Shown in pieces: positions 1-13,351 of a stretch of DNA of 64,000 nt (the stretch's first letter is position 1; each line of letters begins with the position of its first letter). Origin of the DNA: Dryomyza anilis (Eukaryota > Arthropoda > Insecta > Diptera > Dryomyzidae). Below the pieces are notes generated by a model, which saw nothing but the letters and a program-made list of their open reading frames with translations, did not search any database and had not been told where the DNA came from. Position numbers and translations under genes: made by a program. The DNA lies in the NCBI GenBank assembly GCA_951804985.1, contig OX638133.1, positions 9,568,501-9,632,500 on the forward strand, given 5' to 3'.

Positions 1-2637
1 GTTTACATAAAATTCCAAACATTAATGTTTGCCCTTTTTTTGCAGCGTGTAGATAACTAAAAAAAGCATTAGAACGATAAAATCAAAGAAAGTTTAAGTA
101 TCGATGTTGAATATAATATAAAAATATCAAATTCAATAAAATCATGGTAATGGAAAATTTAACCTGAATTATATTTTCTCGCTCATTGAGTCCACCATTG
201 AGTTATATTTTACTTTGTAACCAGCCATAAACATCGATGGCTACTAATCTCTTTTTCAAGTTAACCTTCTAATTGCTACTCTTATTATTTTGACTTTGTA
301 ACATTTTTCGTAAGCTTTCCTACTGCTGGCCCTCTTCGTTGACTTAAGCAATTTCTTCACACACACACCATTGCTATAAAATATAAGAAGAATGTCGACG
401 ATGCCGTTAACCCAATTAGCCATTGACGCTTTTCCTGCTGCAACATTAACAATTTATTTCACTGTACGTCGCTCGCTCACATTGACTCTGATGGTGGCCC
501 TTCAGCGGAAGTGGCCATCAGCAAGAAAATAAAACAGCAGCGTTAAGGAACCTTTCACCATGTTGTTGCTGCTATTGTGGCAGGACATCAAAGTGTGCGC
601 ATACACGCACGCAAAAGAGTCCTTTCTCACTCGGTTCCGGTTAATTTTTAATGTGCATGAATTTCGCTTTTTTCCCACTAACTGACTGGATGACTGACTG
701 ACTGACTTGCTGGCTTTTGGATTACAAAACATAATATGTATAATAATGGGGTCCTTTTGTTGCTGTTACTTCGTAGCTCGTAAAATTACGCATTAACATT
801 CCATTACGCTCGTAAATGAGGTGAATGCTTAACGCAAGAGAGCACTAAGCGTTTTTCTTCGCTAGAGACTATTTAAAAGTTATATGTTTGAGAAACGCAC
901 AAAATAATGAATTTTTTTTAGGTAATTTTCGATGATGATACTGAAAATTGCAATATACGTTACGATGTGCATCCGATAGATCTTTTCGAACAGCCCTATT
1001 CTGAAGTCCAGCGTTAAATTGAATACGAAAATACGGCACGATAAATGCGGGATTTTTCAATTTAATTTATTTTTTATTAATAAAATATCGACTTACGAAT
1101 TTCGAAGTTGCATTCCGCACAGATTGTAGAATAGCATAACATTCGAATTCATTGCGGAGACTCAGATTTCTGCAACGATGGTCTTCGTAATATTGGTGAT
1201 TATGATTATAAAAAAGAGTACACAAATTACGTTGTACACCTACAAAAAAGTACGCATAAAAAAATATAACTGATAGAAAAAATATGTTTTTAAAAAATTG
1301 CGTTAAAAGTCTAGAAAAAATCACTCTTAAAACCCTACTCTGGACAATTCTAAATAAATATTCCCATAAATTACTTTTGGGAGAAATAAAAACTTTGTAT
1401 GGAATTTCATTTGGTTCTTCTAAATTGAAACATTAATAAATTTTTAAATAAGTAAATTTATAATATAAATTTTAAAAAATAATAAACTCCCTTGAACTTA
1501 AGTTCTACATTAAAAAAAAATTAAAAAAAAAACAATAAGACAAAAAATAAGAATGCTTCTAAATGCAGAATGGCAAAACTTTTATGCTGCAAACTAAAAA
1601 TTTCTGTTCTACATAAAAATAAATAAATAAAAAATCTACCGAAAGAAATAAAATGTTCTGTCAAAAAGTTGACATTTGTGCTTTTGATGTGATTTCTGCG
1701 GCTTTGGTTTAACATTTCGATTTTATTTCGATTGTATTTCTTTAACTTTTCATTGCAAAAACAAACCAAGAAAGTTTTTGCATCTCAAATAAGATTTGCA
1801 ACTATTTAGCGAATACTTTGTGCCAGTTAAAAAGCTGCAAACAAATTCGATACAATGCAAGTAGTAGCGCAAAATAAAAAAAAAATAGAAATGTATTATT
1901 TAAAATAGAAAATTACGCTGCATAGTCTTGGGCGCCGCACAGTGGCACAACAATCATCTAAAACAAATTAAATATCAATGGAAGTTTATTTTTTTACTTT
2001 TCATTCTGTAGTTAAAGAAATTAATTCACCTGTAAAATTCTTTCCCGACAATTTTTCCCTGAGATAATTTATTGGTGTAACAATGCTTCTTTCCCAGAGA
2101 CTTTCCGGCCTGTACTTATGCACAAAATTTCTTTCCTAATCAATTCTGTTTGAATTAATTTTCTCCAAACAATTCTTCTCCCAAGAAATTAATAAAATTC
2201 GACACAAATTAAATTTTTAACTTTAGTTTTATTTTTTGCTTTCGTTTGTTCTTCAAAGGATTTAATATAAATTCAAGAAAAATATTGTTTTAGGGTTCGA
2301 AAATGATGGGGAAAAATTATCCAGCACCGAAACGTCAAATGCATTCAACTGCAATACACATCTTCTAAAAACTGAAAATTCTACATAGTAAATTTCCATA
2401 ATTTATTATGAAACATATTCATTGACAATTAAAAGTAAATTTTAAAATTAAAAAAAAAGCTATTTGATTTTTTTGACATTTTATTCATTGTGAAAATTGT
2501 CAAAATGTCTATTAAAACGCATAAATATTACTCGAAAAGGTAAAACAAAACAAATATGAATTCTGCAAAAGGTATAAAAATTTCTCTGACAGTTTTTTTT
2601 TTTTAATTTACAAAAACAACGACAAAATTACCAAGTA
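1..2637. other. Gene-free AT-rich intergenic stretch
   Basis: No open frame here resembles a known protein and no codon structure stands out. Visible features are minor: a TGAC microsatellite at about 682-707, A- and T-runs, and at about 2036-2200 a degenerate series of TTCCCGACAATT-like units resembling the larger array at 33890-34560. Nothing else is supported. Confidence 0.6.
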
Positions 2638-3037
2638 CCCAGTAGTAAATTTGTCCAGGCCTTGCCAGTAGAAGCCCTACTATAACAAATTCTTATCATG
2701 CTCAATACACATTCTGCCATCACTGAAGCTAGTGTAATTCCAGCTCACCTTCTAGAGAATCAGTGTCAATTGATTTGGTGACTATTTCTAATATTTTTCA
2801 AATACAAAATCAAAGCGCTGTTAGCTCACCTTCTAATGGAATGCTAACAGTAAGGAGTCAAACTATTTTCTGAGGCCTTCTGAGAGCCGTTCTCTGAGAA
2901 ACGTATAGGGACGTCCTACAAAAATGTTCATTTCATATAAAAAAAAGAAGAAATGAAATCATTTAGTCGGGAAGGAGTTCTATCTGCTTGAGAATCAGTG
3001 CTAGCATAGCTTCTTGCGTCTGAAATTTACTACTGGG
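2638..3037. repeat. Foldback MITE with CCCAGTAGTAAATTT ends
   Basis: The left end CCCAGTAGTAAATTTG is matched by the inverted right end AAATTTACTACTGGG, and the element is flanked by TA on both sides (2636-2637 and 3038-3039). Inside, the phrase AGCTCACCTTCTA occurs twice (about 2743 and 2824), again pointing to repeat structure. The 400-bp length, terminal inverted repeats, TA duplication and lack of coding capacity fit a Tc1/mariner-type non-autonomous element. Confidence 0.75.
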
Positions 3038-3419
3038 TATTATGTCACTGTTATTTCTGAAGCTTTTCAAGGAATTCGTTTTTGTTTCGTTGGCAAATTA
3101 TTTTACGGAGAAAAATGTAGTGAAATAAATATGTGACCGATACATTCAACATCTCTCGAACACTGACCATTTTTACGAATATTTTTTAGTAGTAAGTTTG
3201 TCTCATTTTCCATAAACTATCTTTTAAAAATCATAAATGTAACGTCTTTTTGAAATGCCATCATTAAAATCTGATATTTAAAATATTATAAAAAAATATA
3301 CGATATTCTAGACATTTATACTTGTTAAATTTAAATTTTCCGATTTTTTAAATTTAACAAATAAAAAAATATCTTTTTAAAATATTGTATTTATAACTTT
3401 TTAACCAAGAATCGTAATT

Positions 3420-3830
3420 TATTTTTTTAAATGGGGTTTAAAGAGGATACATGGCACTACATAATAATGTATAAGAATAATTTTTGATTTTATTTTCAAT
3501 TAAGTAATACCGTTCTTTATAGATTTATAAATATATTTTTTTTTGATAAATTTTGATTTCGTTTGCTTATATCTCGCAAACAAATTTTTTCACGCATAAA
3601 AACAAATTATCGAATACAACGAAAGGTTTCCGCGTCTAATATCGAAAAGATAATTTCAATATTTTCTTTTTTTGGAATTTTGTAAATAAAAGAAGAAAAA
3701 AAAACCAAAGAAAAAAATAAAAAATGTGCTATATCTTAAAAACTATACTCAATTTGACAAGACTATGCCATTTTCAGAATCAGCGCTACAAATGTATCCA
3801 ATATTATCTGTAACTTTTAGTGCGTCAGTA
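3420..3830. repeat. Half copy of a foldback repeat, inverted relative to 5787-6340
   Basis: Landmarks here recur in reverse complement and in reverse order at 5787-6100: the phrase around GAGGATACATGGCACTAC, the stretch TATATCTCGCAAACAAATTT, the CGCGTCTAATATCGAAAAGAT block, and the ATATCTTAAAAACTATACTC / CAATTTGACAA block. The two copies flank the last exon of the first SAM-domain gene, so the exon sits in the loop of a large imperfect inverted repeat. Confidence 0.6.
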
Positions 3831-4647
3831 TAAAATTTGAATTTTGTCGAGCATTGTTATTCATTTAACCGCCTGTCCTTTGAAATATATTTCCAAAATA
3901 AGAACAGCACATTGTCATTTGAGAATTTATTTGGCTCAAACGCCAAATTTGATATATATGACCTATGTATTCTCTTTCAAATTCTGTTATCCGTTTTTCG
4001 ATATCTCGTATCAAATCTGAGATATTCAGCATCGACTTTGCTCCTGTTTTAAAGCAAATGCAAATCTTTATCGTTCTCAGGTGACAATATGTACCTCTTT
4101 ATGTATATTGTGCATGATATGTCCCAATGTAATTAAAAAGTAGGATTGTGTATTGTAGTTCTTAATAAAAAGCTTAAAGAAAATTATTAAACTGATATTA
4201 GTTCTTTCTTTATTTTGAAATAATGATCATTTATTTTGAAATAGATTTCATCGTTGCTGGCCCACTATGCGGCGCTTGTGCCATTTTTTGCCTTTTATTG
4301 AAAAAGTTTGGCCAGCTGTTGGAACTTTTCTATTTTTTATTTGCATATTTATTTAACAGTTTTCGGTTGCATTTACGTTACACTCACTCACTCACGTTGT
4401 TACGCTTCGGCTATATGCCATAAATGGCACTTGAAACAATTTCAAAAGTGCTCGAAGTACATAAGTCAAGAGTGTTTGAAGTGTTTTGCATATTTTTAGA
4501 AGTTTAAATATAAATTCTGCGACTTTTTGTATTTTTTTATAAAAAATATAAAATTATAGTGATTTAATAAAACTATTTTTTATTTAAATTTATTTACATT
4601 ATAAATAATTATTTTTTACAAACTAAATTAATTACAGAAAATACTTT

Positions 4648-7600
4648 TTATGTGTGCGTCAAGTGCGTGAACAACGATATCAGCCACGGACTTTTCACAT
4701 CGTTCGGCAAATTGATCTCGTAAAAGTAGCGCTGTATAAAAGTCCAAGCGGTGACTGTTGTTGGCGGATATGGTAATGCCAAAACACGAAAAATCTTGAG
4801 ACAAGTGTCGACGGCACTCAGAAAGTCGGGCAACTGATAGAGTGTCTGCATGAAGCTCACATAGAATGCGGTCAGATCGTAGTTGCTCTCACCGACAACC
4901 ACAATTGTTGGCGTTGAGTCGGCGTCCACAATATTGTATTTACTTGTGATTTCCTGCTGTCGCTGTGGCAGCTCCTCCAAGGTGGCGACGCGTATCACAA
5001 ACCATTCGATGGCATCCGCAATGGAGGCCTTGCGCTTGTTGGTACCGGATGAGTCCTTAAAGCGGGCCGATGGGGGTAGTATGGCGTTGAGCAATGTTGT
5101 CAGCAGATAGTCCTCCACTTCTGTGTGGGTAAAAAAAAAATATTAAATTGTAGTATTTATCAAAAATGCCATTAAAAAACTAGTAAGGTTAGAACACATG
5201 GGAAATTTAAGACAGTTTTTGGTGAACTTCAAAATGCTACGCTTTAAAGTTTTTCTGGATTTACTTGAACTTGGATGTATTTTCTGGAATGGTGGAACTA
5301 AGAAAAAAATCTAATACCTATGATGCAGAACTCATTTATGATACTTTATGTGGTATGTTAGAAGAGGGGAAACCTCCGAAAATAGAGTATTTGTGGTGTC
5401 TAAAAAGTGTCAAAAATGTGAATGTTTTAGATGTATTTAAAATGATTATACTGCACGAAAAAATTCAAATTTTGACGTGGTACAGTTAAAGTTTCAGCAT
5501 ATCGTTGTTGCAGAACGAAAAGTCACCAAATACATTTTCAAAATGCCAAATATTCATTTACAAAAATCTTTATATATCTGTTAATTTTAAATCGATGATC
5601 TCAATATTTTCACCACATAATAAAAAAATGCAAATCTATCAATGGATATTTCAACTTTAAAATTACATCAATTACTTTTTATAATATAATTCAACAAACT
5701 CGAAATTTGAGTTTTTCATTAAAATGTAGTTGGTGACTTTTCGTTCTACAACGACGATGTATTGAATATATTTGTGGTATGTGGAAAATGGTATCCGTTT
5801 TGTCAAATTGAATCTAGTTTTTGAGATATAGCTTATTTTTTACATTTCTTTTTTATTTTTAAAATTCTAACAAAAGAAAAGAATAAAAATCATCTTTTTG
5901 ATATTAGACGCAGAGAACCTTACGCTACAATGCAAAAATTTGCTTTTATGCGTGAACAAATTTGTTTGCGAGATATGAGCAAAAGAATTTCAACATTTTT
6001 CAAATAAAATACGTTATTACTAAGTGAAAAAAATATATTAAAAATGATTTTTATGCATTTTTATGTAGTGCCATGTATCCTCTTTAAAACCCTATTTTAA
6101 AAAATAAATTACAACTCTTGGTATAAAAATTATAACTACTCAATTAAATAAAATTTTAATTTTATGATATTGTATTTTTGCATATTAAAATTGAACAAGT
6201 AAAAAACTGTTGGCTTCTTATTATAAAAGAAGAACAAAATAATAGAAAATTGAATAATGGGCTATATCTCAAAAACAAGAGCCAATTTGACAAAACTGAC
6301 ACCATAATGGAATCAGCGTCACAAAATATCCAATATTTGATAAAATGAGTGTATGGCAGTGTTATCAATATGAGGATTTTTGTAAATCTGTCTCTCTATC
6401 CTGGGTTCGGGAGCCTTTTTTTGATCTTTTAATAAATTAGGGTAAAACACAAAAAGTACTCATTTAAATATAAATATGATAAACAAATTATGAAATAAAT
6501 TAAAACTAATAAATATATCAAACTTGTCGAAGTAAATCTTACCAACTACATTCTCAATAAATGATTTAAGAATTATTAAAATAAAAAATAGTAATCTAAT
6601 AAAAATTCAAAATTTCTAGTAATCTAATAAAAATTCAAAATTTATAGTAATCTATTGAAAATTTACATTTTCTTTTTGTTTAATAAAATATTAAAAATAA
6701 TATCAATAAAATAAGTCTTTAGCGAACTTCATGTGACTAACCTTTTCCCGGCTGGCTTCGACAAATGGCGAACAAGCTTTTGCACATCTCGTTGTTTATA
6801 TTGTGCTCATAGTAGCTGAATATCTTCGACTTGAATGCGGTCCACTTTCTAAACAGCAAATCCGATTTACGTGGATACTTCCACTTGAAGTCGATGTCGA
6901 ACTACAAAAAAAAACATATTTTATAAAGCACGAAATTAAAACTTATTGCACACCCACCAATTCAACGCCACGCGACATCAAATACTTAGGCCACTGCGAT
7001 TGAAAGAACTCCTCCTTGTCGAAGCGCGTCAAATCTTGTTGCCGCGAATGATATGTCTTTGCCCACATGGTGCAGACATCCTCCCAATCGATGCCGTCAC
7101 AGCGCAAAAAACTTTTGATGGCATTCAGCGATGGTGTGTCCAGCGCGGGCACCTCCGCCATAGGTTCATCATCCAACTCTTGATCGGGCGGAGCGCAAGC
7201 GGATGCATCACCCGATGAATTTGAAAGCACATCAACCGCATTATGCATGCGACGACGCTTTGTGGTGTTGTTGTACTTGGAATAGAGGCGACCCATGGGA
7301 TTGCGTTTGCCATTGCGTTGTATAAAGTAATAATCCTGCAAAAGTCAAAGTGAAATTAAAAGAAATTCGTTAAATGATAGAAGATTTCAGAGACAGAGTT
7401 TTTCAAACGATATTTGAACAATTTGCCATGACTCTAAAATTAAGAAGCGATATTTGGTATTAACATTAAAAAAAACCTACCTTTGCATCCGCTTCGCTTG
7501 GAAAAATACTGACAATTTCATTGACCAGCGGCATAAAATCAGAGCAGTGCAACTTGATGTCATTCACCATCAGATAGTCAATGATCACCTTGATCAGTTC

Positions 7601-9812
7601 ATCACGATGTTTGCGTTGCAAATAACCATGCGTAGTATAGAATTTTCGCATCACCGGACCAAAGTTCGACCGATCTAGTATTATATTCAAATTCTATGCA
7701 AAAATGGAACAACGTAAAATGTTGAGTATTAAAAAAACTAAAATAAATACTTAAAGTAAACCCACCATAGCAGTGCCTACAGGCACTAATGGAGTCTGAG
7801 TCTGTGCCATCGGTGATAACGTCAGCGTTTGTGCCATTTGTGGTGCTCTAATGTTTGGTGTGACAACTTTTGGTGGCGGAGTCACTAAAGTTGTATCCTG
7901 TAATACATCTGCAACGTGTGGACGCTTCATAGCGACCGGCGTGGCAACCAACTGGGTGGCGGAAGCGGCGACGGTGGTGGTATTTATAGTGTTTAATGCT
8001 GCAACAGCAGCTTTTCGACGATTAATCGTTGACATCGGCATGGTAACACTTTCGAAATGTAGTCCATTCGTTTGTCTGCTCTCCTCGATGGTGATGTCAT
8101 TTGTTTTGTACAGTTCACGTCGCCAGGCGAAAAGTTTCTCGCGAAATTCAGCTCTGTGACCCACACTACGTATGGCGCTGTTTATATCGTCCACAGAGAG
8201 ATATCTTAGGCTGCGATACGTGATATCAGAATCTAAAAAAAATAAATTGTATTATTTAAAGTTTAATTAAATCTTTGTCGAGTGGGGATTTGTGTCACTG
8301 ATCAGAATACCATTCAGCGTTCCTACGAAAAACCAATTTACATTACACTGATTAGGAATCGGGACCAAATGGTTCTATAAAGATATTCAGAAAAGTTCAA
8401 ATAATATAAATTATCAACATTTTAAAATATCCCACATTACAAATGTTATGAATTATCACTGAGACATGTTGTATTCAGAAAACAATTTTTTGTGGAAAGT
8501 GCTACAAAAATTCTGTAAAAGAAGTTTCAGAGGTATTTAAATATACCTCGACTGATAAGGGTAAGAACAAAAAGTCTGATCAGACAACCTAATCAAGATA
8601 GGCTGAATTGGTTTTCTAGAATGTTATCATTTTTAAAATTGGTTAATTACAAAAAAATAAATGGTAATGTCACGTTCGTGGCGTTACGAATAAACGATTT
8701 TAAATGAATAAAATACAAATTTTGGATGTTAAGTATAAATAAATAAAATGTATTTATTATTATAAAAATATTTTCATAATATTTTACTGTATAAGACATT
8801 TGAATGTCACGTTCCTGTCGCAGGAAATGCCATATGAGTGATACTTGTATTGAAATCGATCAAAAAGATAGCTTTTCATTTTACATAAAAATTTTCCCAT
8901 TTCTGTAGAACAATTTAAAACATCCTCGTTATTAAGGAAAAACTCACTAATACATGTATTCTAAAAAAATAGTTTTTGATAATTGATTTTCGGTTTTTCC
9001 TTTCTTTAATGTTAAAGGAATTTTAAATGTTAAAATATCATTGGAATGATTAATCATTTTCACTAATAAATATATAAATATCGTTTTGAAATTGTAAAAA
9101 AATTAAAAATTTGATCATTTACAATTTTTTAAAACTAGTTTTGACTTTAGAACAATGAAATACGTATTAAGTGTGGATTTTAAATTTCAATAATTGGTTT
9201 TTAACATTTTTTATGACAATGTTTTGTGCGCTGAGATCAATATTTGACAAAATAATGAGAAATTGTTTTTAAAAATTGTTTTTTTGTTAGTTTTACTTCT
9301 CTAACGACTTTATGAAACCGTGATTCGATAATAACAACAAATTTCCTTTAGCATGGCATTTTCTCATAATAGGTGGCCACACCAAAATGCATCGCAAACT
9401 GTTCTATTTCACCTCTCTTGCAAGTGGCTGGCACGAAATAAATAGAATGTAGTACTTTTCAAACACGTTGTTTTCGTTTCTTTTGTCAGTTTCGTCAGAG
9501 AGTTAACTGACTGCGGATACTCTTCAACTAAACATTATTGTGAATACGCATTTGTTGTGTATATTGTAAATACTTTTTTTTTTATTGCTTTTTTATATAA
9601 TTAAAATAATAAAATTTTGTTTTTGACGCACCTTTTAGTATGTGAAACAAAAATTCCATATCGAATTTTTGCAAGAGCTGCCGCAATCTCTGACCATCGG
9701 TTGACTTATTGTCGCAATCTTCATCGCTGTGATTTGATTGCGCATCTTCGCTAAATTGTTCCATTGAAATTCCATCGTTAATGTCCAGATATTCCTCTTT
9801 TATAACAGACAT
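4648..9812 (-). CDS. SAM-domain protein, uncharacterised arthropod family, paralogue 1 (six exons)
   Basis: Spliced minus-strand gene; coding exons 9812-9632, 8232-7766, 7693-7481, 7335-6958, 6901-6742 and 5120-4648 total 1872 nt (623 aa). All introns are GT-AG and phases match. Residues ~42-99 form a SAM domain across the first junction (LLQKFDMEFLFHILK, then SLRYLSVDDIN and SVGHRAEFREKLFAW). A low-complexity T/P/V-rich linker follows, then a conserved block (exon 3), a basic block YYFIQRNGKRNPMGRLYSKY ending in KRRR, an acidic linker, and a C-terminal block with TPTIVVVG and WTFIQRYFYEIN. From memory the C-terminus resembles vertebrate SAMD3-like proteins. The role is unknown; SAM domains usually mediate protein or RNA binding. 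The start is the first ATG of the exon, and its MSxIKEE N-terminus is shared with the paralogue at 15446-19587. Intron 5 holds repeats. No damage seen. Confidence 0.85.
5501..5757. repeat. Foldback MITE, GTTGTAGAACGAAAA family, copy 1
   Basis: The left end reads CGTTGTTGCAGAACGAAAAG and the right end is its inverse, CTTTTCGTTCTACAACGACG. It lies in intron 5 of the first SAM-domain gene and is closely matched by the element at 13060-13351, including the internal phrase CCAAATATTCATTTACAAAA. There is no coding capacity. Confidence 0.75.
5787..6340. repeat. Foldback repeat with GATATAGCT / GCTATATCTC arms
   Basis: The left arm contains TCAAATTGAATCTAGTTTTT followed by GAGATATAGCT. The right arm near 6245-6300 contains the inverse GCTATATCTCAAAAAC followed by CAATTTGACAAAACTGACA. 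The half copy at 3420-3830 and the centre of the foldback at 20727-21515 share the core ATATCTCAAAAACTAGATTG. It lies in intron 5 of the first SAM-domain gene. Confidence 0.6.
8233..9631. other. Intron 1 of SAM-domain gene 1
   Basis: This 1.4-kb AT-rich intron separates the two halves of the SAM domain. Donor (GTGCGT) and acceptor (TTTTTTTTAG) are clear on the minus strand. I see no ORF, no foldback element and no recognised RNA gene inside. Confidence 0.6.
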
Positions 9813-10800
9813 TTTAATTACATCCTATTAAAAATATGATTTATTGAATTTCCCACTGAAAACTATCGCGTTTGGCGTACACCAATTGACATTCAATTCG
9901 TACTTGTGAATATCTATGAAATTCTTGGATTAGTCCGCTGCTATTACTTTTTACGTTTCGGTTTCACTTTGCCTCGATACAACAAATAGTAAAATTTTCA
10001 CGTATTTCATTTGACTACACTCGCTGCGCTCTTTGTTCGTTGGTCTCTCTTTTTCAGTGTTCTCATTTTACACCAATCGGAGTAGAATTGATACTTTTTT
10101 TTTATTTTATATACAATTGTAGCAGGTTTTCTTTTTTTAAGAAAAAACAATTATTACAGTAGTGTCACCAGATGTTACTGAATTCTCAGAAGAATTATCA
10201 TTGTACTACAACAAATTCTTACAAATTACCACAGAGGATATTTACCACAATTTCGTCAAAATTACTACATTTTTCAGTAATTACCACAAAATACAACAAT
10301 TACCACAAATATTAAACATAATGAATACATATTTTAATATGATAAAAATTAGGCAAAAAATCAGTTGTGTAGTCATTATTTTCCCACATGATAGAAAAAT
10401 ACTACATGTTGTGATTTTTGCTTGTGATAATTACCACAAACGATAAATAATTACCAAAAGCAGTATTAAGAAAACGACTACTTTTTAATTAGAGTACCTT
10501 TATTTCAAAAATGAGTAAAGAGTATTTGAGTTAAATTTTACAGAAATATATCAAAAAATTTTAAAAAATTGTCATTTCTAAAATTTGTAATAATATAATT
10601 ATGTTAAATTTAACTATTTTTGTAAATTAATTAAACATTTATGGAATTTTTCGAAAAGTCTAAAAATATTTAATAATTTTATTTCATTTATCTTTGAAAG
10701 GCCTGGTTGCATAAAACTTTTAACTATGGGATAAAGTTAAACGTTGGAAATTGGTTAGTTTAAGTGATAATTTAAATATTAAAATAAAAACAAGTATGTC
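9813..10800. other. Upstream region of SAM-domain gene 1 with ATTACCACAAA repeats
   Basis: The first ~250 bp are the probable 5' UTR and promoter of the SAM gene, though no certain core promoter element can be picked out. From about 10190 to 10460 short phrases ACCACAAA and ATTACCACA recur at irregular spacing on the plus strand, with inverted copies near 10405-10430. The 94-codon open frame there is made of these repeats and is not supported as a gene. Confidence 0.45.
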
Positions 10801-11627
10801 ATATCGTCACAGTCATGCCAAAGGGGCGAATGTGCATTTTTGAAAATGTTGAGAAATCAAATTTTAAAGTTTGAAGTGCTTTAAAAATAAGAAAAATTTA
10901 GTTTTTTTATCATGCCAAAAGGGCGAATCTTTCCTTTTTCGATATAACTATTTATTGGTACGAGATAAAATAGTGGTGTAAAGGCATCTTTCCTTTTTCG
11001 CCATAAATATTTATTGCTACAAGATAAAATAGTGGTGTAAAAGCATTAATTGTTTGTTTTTAAAGCACCTATCGATCTGCATCATTAATTAAAAATATTT
11101 TGTCAAACATTAATTTGCCATTTGTTATTTGCAGGAAAAAATGTTTGGCAAAATATTTTTAAATAATGATGCGGATCGATAGGTGCTTTAAAAACAAACA
11201 ATAAATGCTTTTACACCACTATTTTATCTTGTAACAATAAATATTTATGGCGAAAAAGGAAAGATTCGCCCTTTTGGCATGACAAGATTTTCAATTTTTC
11301 GAATTTTTGTTATTTGCAAGAAAATATTTTTAATTAATGATGCAGATCGATAGGTGCTTTAAAAACAAACAATAAATGCCTTTACACCACTATTTTATCT
11401 CATACCTATAAATAGTTATAAATAAAAGATTCGCCCTTTTGGCATGACAAGATTTTCAATTTTTCAAATTCTCCCATTTGGTTTTGACTTTTGTGGCTAG
11501 AACTATCCAACAAAACGACACGCGATTTTAGCACAGTATACTTGAGGAAAAACTACATTCAAAAATGTAAAAAAACGCAAATGCCAAAAATTGCACATTC
11601 GCCCCTTTGGCATGATAGTGACGATAT
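10801..11627. repeat. Large foldback element, ATATCGTCAC family, complete copy
   Basis: The left end ATATCGTCACAGTCATGCCA continues with AAGGGGCGAATGTGCA; the right end is its inverse, finishing GTGACGATAT. Inside are several inverted and direct copies of short modules: GGGCGAATCTTTCC, CCACTATTTTATCT, AGCACCTATCGATCTGCATC and TTTGCAGGAAAAAATGTTTG. It is ~827 bp with no ORF. Related blocks lie at 14050-14900 and 15993-16690, so this family has expanded around the SAM gene pair. Confidence 0.8.
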
Positions 11628-13059
11628 ATAATCTAAACTGCTTGTTGTTTTTTTATGCAGCTTGTCGAAAGGGGAACATTTTTAATGGGCAAAGTAGTTG
11701 GACAAATTTGTAAATTTAATAATTTCCCAAAATCCAACTTAATTGAACAGTTTTTCCCTTGAACTTTATCCAATGTCAAATGATGCAGTTGGGTTCAGGA
11801 AAAATATTTTTCAATATGTATTTTTAAATTTCAATAAAATGATTAAATAGGTTTAAGTTTAAATTTTAAACTATGTGGATTGAAACTAATTTTAGATTTA
11901 TTTTAAAGATATTTTATTTTAATTATGGCACGAAAAAATAAGCAATTAATTAAATAAAATTAAATTATCATTTTGAGATTAACAAATATTTCTGAAACTT
12001 TACCCAAAAAACTACTTAAAATTGTGGCCACAATATGTGTTGTGTGTTTGTCGCTATGTATGACCAAATTTACGTAGGTGTGTGTATCATGCACCCACCG
12101 CCCAATTATTGGCCACAAAAAGTTGAAATATGTTTAGCAACTGCAGTTGCCTCCGCATACTTTTTGTCATTTGTGCAGCCATGCTCAGGACACTCGACGT
12201 GGTGAAACCCTACAGGAAGCCAATAAAAACAATGCGCCTCTGGTCACTGGGAAAATTTGAACTTAATAACCACGAATTTAGTGCAGTACATGGACGCGTG
12301 CTGTGGCAGCAAACAACGAACTACATAAGCAGCAGCAACATCGCCAGCAACATCACCAGCAGCAGTATCTTTGGCTTAAAGTATCATCCATTCGTAGATA
12401 TGTCCTTTCGTCCATACAACACTTTGTTCTTGTTGCACGTTGTTAAACTTTACGCTTTTTGTGTCCTTCGGCAATTGGCTGCTATTGTTGCTCATTAGGT
12501 GTTTCTTGCTGCATATTTTAAGGCATATATATATATGTCCTGCGACATGTTGTTGTCGTTTACTTTGTTGCTGCTGCATTGCGCCCCTCTCTTGACCGCA
12601 AAGTGCAGCAACCTACGTTTCTGCCTCGCATTGCCGCAGGTCGTTTGTCACTTTTTGTGGCAAAGAACGAACTATGTAGGATATGGTACATCGTGTTGCT
12701 GCTGCTGTTGCTTCGGTCGCAAGTCAATTTAAATCGCCTCTAGGTTTAGATTTGGTATCCTTGCTGTATCCTCGATGTTGCAGCTAACATACTACATTGT
12801 TATGCTGGACCATGCTGTGGGTGTTGTTTTCGGTTATTACAAAAAAAGTTGAAACTTTTCGTTGCATTATCTCATTGGAGACAACCAGGATTAAGAACTT
12901 TTTATATAGCGTATTTTTTGAGTTCATTGTATTTAGCTTAAAGTGGGTGTAAAATGGAATTATGCTAAAATATCTAAAAAGAAATAATTTGAAATATTAA
13001 TGTACAAAAAGCTTAATATAAGAGAAAACTCTTCAACTAATTTTGAAATTCAAAGATAT
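11628..13059. other. Intergenic stretch, no supported gene
   Basis: The part at 12040-12800 is less AT-rich and contains short CAG/CAA-type triplet runs (about 12318-12365) and TTGCTGCTGC runs, typical of fly single-copy noncoding DNA. Overlapping 60-120-codon open frames occur here on both strands, but they overlap each other, lack recognisable domains and show no splice context, so I do not call a gene. Regulatory DNA for a neighbouring gene is possible but not demonstrable. Confidence 0.4.
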
Positions 13060-13351
13060 AGTCGTTGTAGAACGAAAAATCACCAAATACATTTTCAAAA
13101 TGCTAAATATTCATTTACAAAAATCTTTATATTTCTGTCAATTTTTAATCGGTGATCTCAACATGATAAAATATCAAACTATCAATTGATATTTCAACTT
13201 TAAAAATGCATCAATTACTTTTTGTAATGTTACATATTACTTTTTGTAGAAATTTTGAAATTCAAAGATATAGTCGTTGTAGAACGAAAAATCACCAAAT
13301 ACATTGTGTTGTAGAAATGTATTTGGTAATTTTTCGTTCTACAACGACGAT
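13060..13351. repeat. Foldback MITE, GTTGTAGAACGAAAA family, copy 2
   Basis: Left end GTCGTTGTAGAACGAAAAAT, right end the inverse TTTTTCGTTCTACAACGAC. A third, internal copy of the left end begins near 13272, so the right ~80 bp form a compact hairpin, which suggests one copy inserted into another or an internal duplication. It is the partner of 5501-5757. Confidence 0.75.

Noticed and set aside
12130..12498. 122-codon open frame that could be a small gene
   Set aside because: No recognisable domain, no splice context, overlaps other frames on both strands, and its composition follows CAG/CAA triplet runs.
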